Of a DNA stretch of 64,000 bases, positions 56,728 to 64,000 are shown piece by piece; position 1 is the first letter of the stretch, and every line of letters starts with the position of its first letter. Below the pieces are notes generated by a model that saw only the letters and a program-made list of their open reading frames with translations, was not told the DNA's origin and did not search any database. Made by a program: the position numbers and the translations under genes. The stretch is from an uncultured Peptoniphilaceae bacterium (GTDB taxonomy: Bacteria > Bacillota > Clostridia > Tissierellales > Peptoniphilaceae), in NCBI GenBank assembly GCA_943912255.1, contig CALTTP010000003.1, positions 1 to 64,000 on the forward strand, written 5' to 3'.

Positions 56728-57306
56728 ATGCAGGAAAAATCTAATGGATTCTTAAGAGAGGAACTAGTGGAAATCCTAAGAAAAAAATATGAAGAGGGAC
56801 AGATTTTAATCAATCTAGGTGATATTACAAAGTTAGAAGTGGCAGGAATAGTAAATGCTGCTAATGAAACCCTACTAGGTGGCGGAGGAGTGGATGGTGC
56901 TATTCATAAGGCTGCAGGGCCAAAGCTTTTAGAGGAATGTAAGACCCTTGGAGGCTGTAAGACTGGAGAAGCCAAAATAACTAAAGGATACAATCTACCT
57001 TCAGATTATGTTATACACACTGTAGGTCCCATATACGATGAAGTTAGAAATCCACAGCTGATGTTGGAAAATTGTTATAAGAATTCTTTAAACCTAGCAG
57101 CTAAACATGGAATTGAGTCTATAGCTTTTCCAAATATCTCTACAGGAGTTTATGGATATCCTAAAAAAGAAGCTGCAAAAATTGCCATTAGGTCTGTACT
57201 TGAATGGTTTGAAGAAAATAGTGAGGATATTAAAGTCATTTTTATATCCTTTGATGAAAATTCCCTGGGAATTTATAATGAAATCTTTGAAAGTGTTCTG
57301 AGGTGA
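56728..57306 (+). CDS. Macrodomain protein (MacroD-type ADP-ribose deacylase/hydrolase)
   Basis: A 192-residue protein with about 30 leader residues, then a macrodomain: LGDITKLEVAGIVNAANE, GGGGVDGAIHKAAG, TGEAKITKGYNLP and NISTGVYGYP. These are the catalytic-loop and phosphate-binding signatures of MacroD enzymes that hydrolyse O-acetyl-ADP-ribose or mono-ADP-ribosyl groups. The ATG at 56728 follows GGAGG. The upstream ATG precedes that site. The pap gene starts 3 nt after its stop. Confidence 0.9.
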   Translation: MQEKSNGFLREELVEILRKKYEEGQILINLGDITKLEVAGIVNAANETLLGGGGVDGAIHKAAGPKLLEECKTLGGCKTGEAKITKGYNLPSDYVIHTVGPIYDEVRNPQLMLENCYKNSLNLAAKHGIESIAFPNISTGVYGYPKKEAAKIAIRSVLEWFEENSEDIKVIFISFDENSLGIYNEIFESVLR

Positions 57307-57309
57307 AAG

Positions 57310-58791
57310 ATGAAAAGTGATTTAAACCAAAGAGATTTAAAAAAGTATGAAAATTTTAGCAAGAAGGAACTGGGAATAAGGCTGGCAAGGCTTATGAGGG
57401 TGGCTGAAGCCGAGGACATTCCAGTGCTTATTATCATTGACGGCTTTGAATCTTCAGGAAAGGGATATGTGATAAATGATTTAGTAGAGGAACTAAATCC
57501 TAAATATTACGATGTGGATGTCTTTGACAAAGCATCTGAAAAAGAGAATAGATACCCTTTTATGACTAGATTTTGGAGGAAGATTCCAAGAAAGGGCCAT
57601 ACTAAGATTTTTGATAGGTCTTTTTATTTTGAAGTTATGTCCAATCCAAGTATGTCTGAAAAGAAGACTAAGAAAATGGTAGATAATATCAGTACCATTG
57701 AAAAGGTTCTATATGACGACTATACAGTAATTGTAAAGGTATTTTTAGACATATCCCAAGAGGTTCAAAAGGATACTATTGACAAGTATCTACATTCAAA
57801 GTACAACTCCTTCTATGTGGATAAGATAGATTTGGAACAAAATAAAAATTATGACAAATATCGTAAGCATATAAAATTTGTACTGGAAGAATCTAACTTT
57901 AGTTTCGCACCTTGGAATATCATAGATTCTACTAATAGAAAGTTGGCATCTAAAGATGTTTTAGGTTTAGTAATAGAGGAACTAACTAAGGGAATCGAAA
58001 GAGTTGCTACAAAGAGAGAAGAGGGAATAAGATTAAAGAGAAATTATCTTCCCATTAATAGACCGATAGATGACTTGGATATGGACAAGAGTCTTTCTCA
58101 AGAAGAATACGATAATATCTATAAGAAGTTACAAAGTGAGGCGGCAGACATATCCTATAGGATGTATATTGCTGGAATTCCTTCTATAATGGTTTTTGAA
58201 GGAGTGGATGCTGCAGGTAAAGATGGAGCTATAAAGAGGTTAGTTAAGAAGATGGACCCAAGGCTCTATACGGTACATGCCATTTCTGCACCAGATGAAA
58301 CGGAAAATAGTTACAATTATCTATGGAGATTCTTTACTAAAATTCCAGAGGATGGCTTTATGGGAATCTTCTCTAGATCCTGGTATGGCAGGGTCATGGT
58401 GGAGAGAATTGAAGGTTTTGCCCAGGACAATGAGTGGGAAAGAGCCTATGATGAAATTCTGGATATGGAAAAACAGTTTTATGACCATGGTGCATTTTTA
58501 TTGAAATTCTTTGTGGTAATTGACAAGGACACTCAACTGGAAAGATTTGAGTCTAGGGAGGAAGTTCCAGACAAACAATATAAGATTACAGAGGAGGATT
58601 GGCGAAACCGAGATAAATGGGATGAATATATTGAAGCCATGAACGAAATGTTAGATAGGACAAATGTAGAATATGCTCCTTGGATTCTGGTTGAGGGAAA
58701 TGATAAGAAATATGCCAGAATAAAGGTATTGGAAAAATTCATAGAGTATGGAACTAAAAGGTTGAAAGGGTTGGAGAAAAAAGAAAAATAA
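57310..58791 (+). CDS. pap: Polyphosphate:AMP phosphotransferase (two-domain PPK2)
   Basis: A 493-residue protein made of two fused PPK2 domains, the layout of class II PPK2 enzymes that convert AMP plus polyphosphate to ADP. Walker A loops are DGFESSGKG (about 45) and EGVDAAGKDG (about 300). The lid/Walker B regions are FDRSFYFEV and FSRSWYGRVMVER. The usual Asp of FDRSWYGR in the second domain is Ser. It probably regenerates ADP in an operon with the macrodomain gene. Confidence 0.9.
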   Translation: MKSDLNQRDLKKYENFSKKELGIRLARLMRVAEAEDIPVLIIIDGFESSGKGYVINDLVEELNPKYYDVDVFDKASEKENRYPFMTRFWRKIPRKGHTKIFDRSFYFEVMSNPSMSEKKTKKMVDNISTIEKVLYDDYTVIVKVFLDISQEVQKDTIDKYLHSKYNSFYVDKIDLEQNKNYDKYRKHIKFVLEESNFSFAPWNIIDSTNRKLASKDVLGLVIEELTKGIERVATKREEGIRLKRNYLPINRPIDDLDMDKSLSQEEYDNIYKKLQSEAADISYRMYIAGIPSIMVFEGVDAAGKDGAIKRLVKKMDPRLYTVHAISAPDETENSYNYLWRFFTKIPEDGFMGIFSRSWYGRVMVERIEGFAQDNEWERAYDEILDMEKQFYDHGAFLLKFFVVIDKDTQLERFESREEVPDKQYKITEEDWRNRDKWDEYIEAMNEMLDRTNVEYAPWILVEGNDKKYARIKVLEKFIEYGTKRLKGLEKKEK

Positions 58792-58830
58792 ATATATAAT
58801 GAAAAATTGAGATTTAATTTTCAAAAATAG

Positions 58831-58864
58831 GTCCAGGTTGATTTTATAATAAATTAACCTGGAC
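58831..58864 (+). terminator. Hairpin after pap
   Basis: GTCCAGGTTGATTT pairs with AAATTAACCTGGAC (one G-U) around TATAAT. No T run follows, so termination is uncertain. Confidence 0.5.
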
Positions 58865-59120
58865 TTCACTATTCTATGTGGTATACTAATATTTACAATT
58901 ATTTGGATTTAAAGAGAAAAATTTATTAAAACCTCTAAATCTTAAGATTTTTGTAAGAATTGAATGGTATTATTTGAGGTATAATATAGTCAAGGATGGG
59001 ATTTAGAGATTAAATCGTAAAAAAATCTTTAAATTTTTTAAAAATTAAGTGATTTTTATGTTAGTTTTATGTTAAAATACTAATTCATTAAGTTTCAAAT
59101 TTTAGAATGGATGGAAAAAG
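58865..59120. other. AT-rich upstream region of the LTA-synthase-like gene
   Basis: Contains TATAAT at 58980-58985 and an extended -10 TGTTAAAAT near 59070. No good -35 or coding frame was recognised. Confidence 0.5.
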
Positions 59121-60629
59121 ATGAAGGGAAAAGAAAAGAATTTAAAAAAGCAAAATTTCATATCGGTAATAGTTTTGATAATGCTATCTACTTTACTTAT
59201 CTTAACTACCTTATATTTGACTTTAAATTTTAGAAATAAGGGAATTAAGGATTTGGTCTTTCAAATAAAGGGAGGAGTTGAAGGAACTTCTCCAGAGATG
59301 ATGTGGGACATTATCCTAGCCAATATCTTTCCTTTTTTGGGGATTATGTTGGTGCTTTTAATACCTATAATCTTCATTTGGAAGAAGACTGGTTTTAAGT
59401 CCAAAGAGTCTAGGAGGATTAAGGCTATATACCCAATTGGTGTATTTATCATATCCTGTGTGGCCTTCTATACATTCTTAGATGGTCCAGACTATTTAAA
59501 GGCTGTATTTCAAGATTCAAATTTAATAGAGGAAAACTATATTAGACCGGAAAATGTAAAACTTACCTTTCCAGAAAAAAAGAGAAATCTTATTATCATA
59601 TATGCAGAATCTATAGAAAATTCAATTATGAATAAGGATATTGGAGGAGGATGGGACTACTCCATTATGCCAGAACTGGAAAAACTTGCCCTTGAAAATA
59701 CGGTTTTCTCTAATACGGAAGACTTAGGTGGCTTTTACCAAACGGAGGGAACTTCATGGAGTATTGCGGGGATCACTGCTTCCATGTCGGGAATACCCAT
59801 TAAGGGATTTTTAAATAATCAATATAAATCTACAAACTTCCTAAATGGAGCCTACTCTTTAGGGGATATTCTAAGGGCAGAAGGTTATAATAACGAAGTT
59901 ATAATGGGTTCAAAATCCGAATTTGGTGGTAAGAGACAGTTTTTCAAGAATCATGGAAATTATGACATATTCGACTTATACCATGCCATAGCCAATGGTT
60001 ATATGACCTATGAGGACAAGGTATGGTGGGGATATGAAGATAGTAAGTTATTTGCCTGGTCAAAGGAAGAGGTAACAAAGCTTGCTAATAGGCAGGAGCC
60101 TTTCCACTTTGTTATAGAGACAGTGAACACCCATTTCACTGACGGATACTTGGAACCAGGAGCAGAGGAGAAGTTCTCAACACAGTATGAAAATGTTCAT
60201 GCTCTTTCTTCAAAACAAATCTATGATTTTGTAGAATGGGCAAAGGGCCAGGACTTCTATGATAATACAACTATAGTAATCCTGGGAGACCATTTGGGAA
60301 TGCAGGACAAGTTCTATACTGAAAATATGATGAAGGGATATGACAGGACTGTATTTAATACGATTATAAACCCTGCTATTCCGGCTAGTAATAACACAAA
60401 TAGAATTTCTACGACTTTTGATATGTATCCAACTATCTTAGCTAGTATGGGCGTGAAGATAGAAGGAGACAGGCTAGGACTTGGAACTAATCTTTATTCT
60501 CATAAGAAGACCTTGGCAGAAAAGTTTGGATATAGAAACTTCAATGAAGAACTTAAGAAAAATTCTGAATTTTACAATAAGGAAATCCTAGGTGAAGACG
60601 CCGAAGATGCAATTACCATAAGAAAATAA
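59121..60629 (+). CDS. LTA synthase-like sulfatase-family membrane protein
   Basis: A 502-residue protein with three N-terminal helices (about 15-130), then an extracellular alkaline-phosphatase-type domain. NLIIIYAESIENSIMN carries the metal Glu, EGTSWSIAG the nucleophile Thr, VNTHFTDG and ILGDHLGMQ further metal ligands. The family transfers glycerol phosphate (LtaS, MdoB) to make lipoteichoic acid or related polymers. It has fewer TM helices than the usual five, so a relative rather than LtaS itself is possible. Ends at a terminator. Confidence 0.84.
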   Translation: MKGKEKNLKKQNFISVIVLIMLSTLLILTTLYLTLNFRNKGIKDLVFQIKGGVEGTSPEMMWDIILANIFPFLGIMLVLLIPIIFIWKKTGFKSKESRRIKAIYPIGVFIISCVAFYTFLDGPDYLKAVFQDSNLIEENYIRPENVKLTFPEKKRNLIIIYAESIENSIMNKDIGGGWDYSIMPELEKLALENTVFSNTEDLGGFYQTEGTSWSIAGITASMSGIPIKGFLNNQYKSTNFLNGAYSLGDILRAEGYNNEVIMGSKSEFGGKRQFFKNHGNYDIFDLYHAIANGYMTYEDKVWWGYEDSKLFAWSKEEVTKLANRQEPFHFVIETVNTHFTDGYLEPGAEEKFSTQYENVHALSSKQIYDFVEWAKGQDFYDNTTIVILGDHLGMQDKFYTENMMKGYDRTVFNTIINPAIPASNNTNRISTTFDMYPTILASMGVKIEGDRLGLGTNLYSHKKTLAEKFGYRNFNEELKKNSEFYNKEILGEDAEDAITIRK

Positions 60630-60642
60630 ACCAATAAAAAAG

Positions 60643-60678
60643 AAGTCTATCAGCGAAAAAAGTTGATAGACTTTTTTA
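60643..60678 (+). terminator. Terminator of the LTA-synthase-like gene
   Basis: AAGTCTATCA pairs with TGATAGACTT, followed by a T run. Confidence 0.88.
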
Positions 60679-60718
60679 ATTAGTGGTTAAAATATAATTT
60701 TATAGTCCTTCTTAGAAG

Positions 60719-60756
60719 GAGAGCCCTTATCATGGAGAGGATGGATAAGGGCTCTT
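60719..60756. other. Perfect 12-bp hairpin downstream of aspA
   Basis: AGAGCCCTTATC and GATAAGGGCTCT are perfect inverted copies 12 nt apart. No T run on either strand. It may stabilise the 3' end of the aspA mRNA. Confidence 0.55.
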
Positions 60757-60789
60757 GCAGAATATTATATGATTAAATTTGAAATTATC

Positions 60790-62178
60790 TTATTTAGGTT
60801 CCAACATATGGAACGGATCTAGAATATCGTCTATTTTATCTTCATCTAGAAGTTTATGATGTTCCAATAGACTTCTTACAGTAACTCCAGTCTTTAAGGC
60901 TTCTTTAGCTATGGTTGCAGACTTTTCATAACCTATATATGGGTTTGCTGCAGTTATTAAGCCTATGGAGTTATTTACATGTCTTCTACAATTTTCTTCA
61001 TTTGCCTTTAAGTCTTTAATGGCATTTATTCTAAAGGTGTTTATTCCATTGGTCAAAGTTTCAATGGACTCAATAAGGTTGTAGAAGATAACTGGTTCAA
61101 AGGCGTTAAGTTCCAATTGTCCACCTTCGCAAGCCATGGCAATGGTCATATCATTTCCAATGACATTGAAGGAGATTTGATTAACCACTTCAGGTATAAC
61201 TGGATTGATCTTTCCTGGCATAATAGATGAACCGTTTTGCTTAGCAGGTAGGAAAATTTCGCTAAGTCCAGTTCTAGGGCCAGAATTCATAAGTCTCAAA
61301 TCGTTGGCCATCTTGGAAAGGTTAACTGCTAAAGCCTTTAAATTACCAGATACTATGGTGTAGCAGTCCAGGTTTTGTGTACCATCCACAAGGTCCTCGC
61401 TGGATTTTAAATTCAAATCACAAACTCTATCCAGTTCTATTACAATATTTTCAATATATGATTTAGATGCGTTGATACCAGTACCTATTGCAGTTGCACC
61501 CATATTTACGGATTCCATCTCTTCAATAGAGTACTTTAGTCTTTTAATATCTCTTTTGATTCCACAGGCATAGGCTTGAAATTCCTTGCCTAGAGTTGTT
61601 GGAACCGCATCTTCCAATTGGGTTCTACCCATCTTTATAACATCTTTAAACTCTATGGCTTTAACCATTAAGTCCTTATAAAGCTCATTTAATTCAACTT
61701 CCAATAGTTTAAGAAGTTTTATAATTGTAATCTTACCAGCAGTAGGGAATACATCATTTGTAGATTGACTTAGGTTTACATGGTCATTAGGATGAACTAC
61801 TACGTAATTTCCCTTTATATTGTCCATTTTTTCCAGAGCTATATTGGCAATGACTTCATTTGCATTCATATTTGCAGAAGTTCCAGCTCCCCCTTGAATA
61901 GGATCCACTATAAATTGGTCGTGGAATTTACCCTCAATTATATCGTCACAGGCTTCAATAATGGCGTTACCCACTTCTTCTTTCAAAGCCCCAGTCTTAA
62001 TATTTGTTATGGCACATGCCTTTTTTACTTCAGCTAGAGACTGAATGATTAAAGGGTGCATCTTTCTTCCAGTGATGTTGAAATTGTTTTTTCCCCTTAG
62101 AGATTGAACTCCATAATAGGCGTCTTTTGGTATCTCCAATTGTCCTACAGAGTCAAATTCTATTCTATAATCTTCCAT
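60790..62178 (-). CDS. aspA: Aspartate ammonia-lyase
   Basis: A 462-residue enzyme of the fumarase/aspartase superfamily. The family signature GSSIMPGKINPVIPE is present, with GGAGTSANMNANEVIANIAL, HPNDHVNLSQSTNDVFPT and GRTQLEDAVPTTLG. It splits aspartate to fumarate and ammonia. Fumarase is the alternative, but GKINPVIPE and the N-terminal region favour aspartase. The start follows AAGGAGGAA. It is divergent from a LysR gene that is its likely regulator. Confidence 0.92.
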   Translation of the reverse strand: MEDYRIEFDSVGQLEIPKDAYYGVQSLRGKNNFNITGRKMHPLIIQSLAEVKKACAITNIKTGALKEEVGNAIIEACDDIIEGKFHDQFIVDPIQGGAGTSANMNANEVIANIALEKMDNIKGNYVVVHPNDHVNLSQSTNDVFPTAGKITIIKLLKLLEVELNELYKDLMVKAIEFKDVIKMGRTQLEDAVPTTLGKEFQAYACGIKRDIKRLKYSIEEMESVNMGATAIGTGINASKSYIENIVIELDRVCDLNLKSSEDLVDGTQNLDCYTIVSGNLKALAVNLSKMANDLRLMNSGPRTGLSEIFLPAKQNGSSIMPGKINPVIPEVVNQISFNVIGNDMTIAMACEGGQLELNAFEPVIFYNLIESIETLTNGINTFRINAIKDLKANEENCRRHVNNSIGLITAANPYIGYEKSATIAKEALKTGVTVRSLLEHHKLLDEDKIDDILDPFHMLEPK

Positions 62179-62327
62179 TTCTTCCTCCTTGAAGGCTTTC
62201 TTAAGTTAGTAAAAATCTCTACACTTTAGGAAAATCCCTTATTATCTTCCCTTGATTATATTATATGATTAGAGTACTATAGAATAAAATACAAATATCG
62301 GTATGAAAGTATAGGTGGTGGATTATA

Positions 62328-63278
62328 ATGTTCAATGCCAATAGGTACGTTTATGAGGTTTATAAGGAAAGAAGTTTTTCCAAAGCGGCAAAAAACCTCT
62401 ACATCTCTCAACCTTCCCTTAGTGGAACTATAAAGAGACTGGAAGAGGAGATAGGTTATGAGATTTTTGACAGGTCGACAAAACCCATAGGAATTACGGA
62501 TATTGGGTTAAAGTATATTCAAATCATTGAGCAAATACTTGCTTTGGAACATCATTTTACCCAATATGTAAATGATGTAGAGGATTTAAAGGCAGGTAAT
62601 ATATCTGTAGGGGGAACTCACCAATATACTTCCTATATGTTACCTCCTATAGTATCTAAGTTTATGGAGAAATATCCCAATATCAATATTGACATCATAG
62701 AGGCCAAGTCCTCTTCATTAAGGAACTATCTCAATGAGGGAAAAATCGATATTGCCATAGATAATTACCCTTATGATGAGGAAAATTATTATAGACAATT
62801 TCAAAGTAAGGACAGTATCTTACTGGCTGTTCCCAGAGCTTTTTTAACCAATAGAAACTTAGAGGAGTATCGCCTCAGTTACTATGATATCTACTCTGGT
62901 AGATTTAAGGAAAAGGAAATACCCCATTTGCCTTTAAGTGTATTTAAAGAAGAAAAATTTATTCTATTAAAAGAAGGTAATGACACTAGAACTAGAAGTG
63001 ATAAGAAGTTTTTAAATGAAGGCTTGAAACCAAAGGTTATTTTGGAATTGGAACAGCAAATTACATCCTATAATTTAACAGCCTATGGAATTGGTATATC
63101 CTTTATCTCTGACTATTTAATAAGTAATGTTGGAGAGAATAAAAATATATATTATTACAAATTGGATGACTACGAAAATGATAGGGATATTTGCTTTTAT
63201 TATCCTAAGAACAAGTATATTACGAAAGCTCAAAGGGAGTTTTTGAAGATTGCAAAAGAGGTACAAAATGGAAGATAG
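62328..63278 (+). CDS. LysR family transcriptional regulator
   Basis: A 316-residue LTTR with an N-terminal winged HTH (VYKERSFSKAAKNLYISQPSL..LEEEIGYEIFDR) and a LysR substrate domain (SVGGTHQYTSYMLPPIV). It is divergent from aspA across about 150 bp, the classical layout for LTTR control of the neighbour gene and itself. AGGTGGTGG precedes the ATG. Effector unknown, perhaps an amino acid or carbon metabolite. It overlaps the FdhD-like gene by 11 nt. Confidence 0.92.
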   Translation: MFNANRYVYEVYKERSFSKAAKNLYISQPSLSGTIKRLEEEIGYEIFDRSTKPIGITDIGLKYIQIIEQILALEHHFTQYVNDVEDLKAGNISVGGTHQYTSYMLPPIVSKFMEKYPNINIDIIEAKSSSLRNYLNEGKIDIAIDNYPYDEENYYRQFQSKDSILLAVPRAFLTNRNLEEYRLSYYDIYSGRFKEKEIPHLPLSVFKEEKFILLKEGNDTRTRSDKKFLNEGLKPKVILELEQQITSYNLTAYGIGISFISDYLISNVGENKNIYYYKLDDYENDRDICFYYPKNKYITKAQREFLKIAKEVQNGR

Positions 63279-63972
63279 AACTTTAGAATATGAGGTAATA
63301 ACCTATAATGGTGGCAATTGTACAAGGGAAGTCGAAAATGTGGTGGAAGAGGTGAATTTCCAAGTCGCAGTAAATAATGAAAGGACCATCTATTTAACAG
63401 GTTCTCCCTTCAATGTAAAAGAGCTGGTAGTGGGGAACTTGTGGATGAGAAATCTATTAGATAGCAAGGAGGACATTGATACCTTAACCATTGATCAAAA
63501 TCTTGTAAAGGTGGTTCTAAACATTCCCCTTAGGGAGACAGAAAGGGATTATAGGGTGGTTAGGTCAGAGAAAACCATTGAAAAGGAAAGGGTCCCTATT
63601 CTTATGCAAAAACTACAGGATAGGGCAAATTTGTTTTCCAAAACGGGTGGTGTTCACAATGCAGCCCTTTCCGATGGCAAGGAACTATTGGTCTTTATGG
63701 AGGACATAGGAAGACATAATACGGTGGATAAGTTAATGGGCTACTGTATTTTAAATGATATAAATCTGGAAGATAAAATCATGGTCTTTTCCGGTAGGAT
63801 TCCCTTTGAAATAATAAATAAGATATCAAAGATGAATATTCCCATCTTTATTTCCAAGTCGGCTCCAACTAGTCTTGGTGTGGACATGGCTAGAAAGTAC
63901 AATATCACTATATGTGGTTTTACTCGAGGGGAAAGGTACCATATCTATTCAGGAGATGATAGAATACTATAA
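63268..63972 (+). CDS. FdhD-like protein lacking the CxxC motif
   Basis: A 234-residue protein with the C-terminal FdhD core: FSKTGGVHNAALSDG, EDIGRHNTVDKLMGY, FSGRIPFEI, ISKSAPTSLGV and CGFTRGERYHIYSGD. FdhD transfers sulfur from IscS to the molybdenum cofactor of formate dehydrogenase using a CxxC loop (C121 and C124 in E. coli). That loop region here reads RVVRSEKTIEKERV with no Cys, and the protein is short. The ATG at 63268 follows AGAGGT. Function may be altered. Confidence 0.8.
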   Translation: MEDRTLEYEVITYNGGNCTREVENVVEEVNFQVAVNNERTIYLTGSPFNVKELVVGNLWMRNLLDSKEDIDTLTIDQNLVKVVLNIPLRETERDYRVVRSEKTIEKERVPILMQKLQDRANLFSKTGGVHNAALSDGKELLVFMEDIGRHNTVDKLMGYCILNDINLEDKIMVFSGRIPFEIINKISKMNIPIFISKSAPTSLGVDMARKYNITICGFTRGERYHIYSGDDRIL

Positions 63973-64000
63973 AACTTTGGTATAGAAGTAATTATACGAT

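Noticed and set aside
58831..58864. Strong intrinsic terminator after pap
   Set aside because: The stem is good but no T run follows, so it is listed only as a hairpin of uncertain function.

Overview
The window is an AT-rich, densely packed chromosomal segment of a low-GC Gram-positive anaerobe. SAM-I and T-box leaders, a CtsR operator, CarD, YacL, MreB, rubrerythrin, an Opp transporter and wall proteins ending in triple CWB2 (cell-wall-binding type 2) repeats point to the Clostridia/Tissierellia side of the Firmicutes. A peptoniphilus-like relative is my inference; no 16S gene is present to confirm it.

Layout. 1-5.9 kb: two tandem wall-anchored surface proteins (the first cut by the window edge) made of Rib-like, B-repeat-like and CWB2 modules, with near-identical DNA repeats. 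5.9-7.3 kb: water-forming NADH oxidase. 7.7-14.4 kb: CtsR-controlled dnaJ-like/clpB operon, T-box-controlled serS, a secreted D-Ala-D-Ala carboxypeptidase and a tRNA-Arg(CCT) that begins at its stop codon. 14.5-19.1 kb: small membrane proteins, a DUF2974 hydrolase, the mnmA/cysteine desulfurase pair for tRNA thiolation, and a glyoxalase. 19.1-24.6 kb: a complete oppABCDF peptide transporter. 24.7-31.1 kb: an isocitrate dehydrogenase-like protein lacking catalytic residues, tRNA-Thr(GGT), and a 1639-residue subtilisin-like surface protease with CWB2 repeats. 31.2-36.6 kb: NYN ribonuclease/rlmB, then an overlapping chain amylase-pgpA-rnhA-trkA. 36.7-40.2 kb: a purine permease followed by a small ABC-transporter module, which is followed by a 38-codon remnant of a second copy of the permease. 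40.2-49 kb: pncB, copA-copZ, carD-yacL-ispD-ispF and SAM-riboswitch-controlled metK. 49-50.9 kb: PadR/DUF1700/DUF4097 envelope module. 50.9-64 kb: MFS and phosphodiesterase genes, mreB, rubrerythrin, HPr, a DUF2812 protein, a macrodomain protein, polyphosphate:AMP phosphotransferase, an LTA-synthase-like protein, aspartase, and a divergent LysR/FdhD-like pair.

How it fits together. The segment describes a peptide- and amino-acid-using anaerobe. A surface protease and Opp bring in peptides, aspartase deaminates aspartate, and NADH oxidase and rubrerythrin deal with oxygen. CWB2 proteins decorate the wall. Most genes are ordinary housekeeping. The most unusual points are the permease remnant flanking the ABC module, the IDH-family pseudoenzyme, the G8 tract at the NADH oxidase start, the Cys-less FdhD-like protein, a Fur-like box before copA, and the repeat-driven variability of the surface proteins. 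I found no CRISPR array, prophage, insertion sequence or recognisable defence system.
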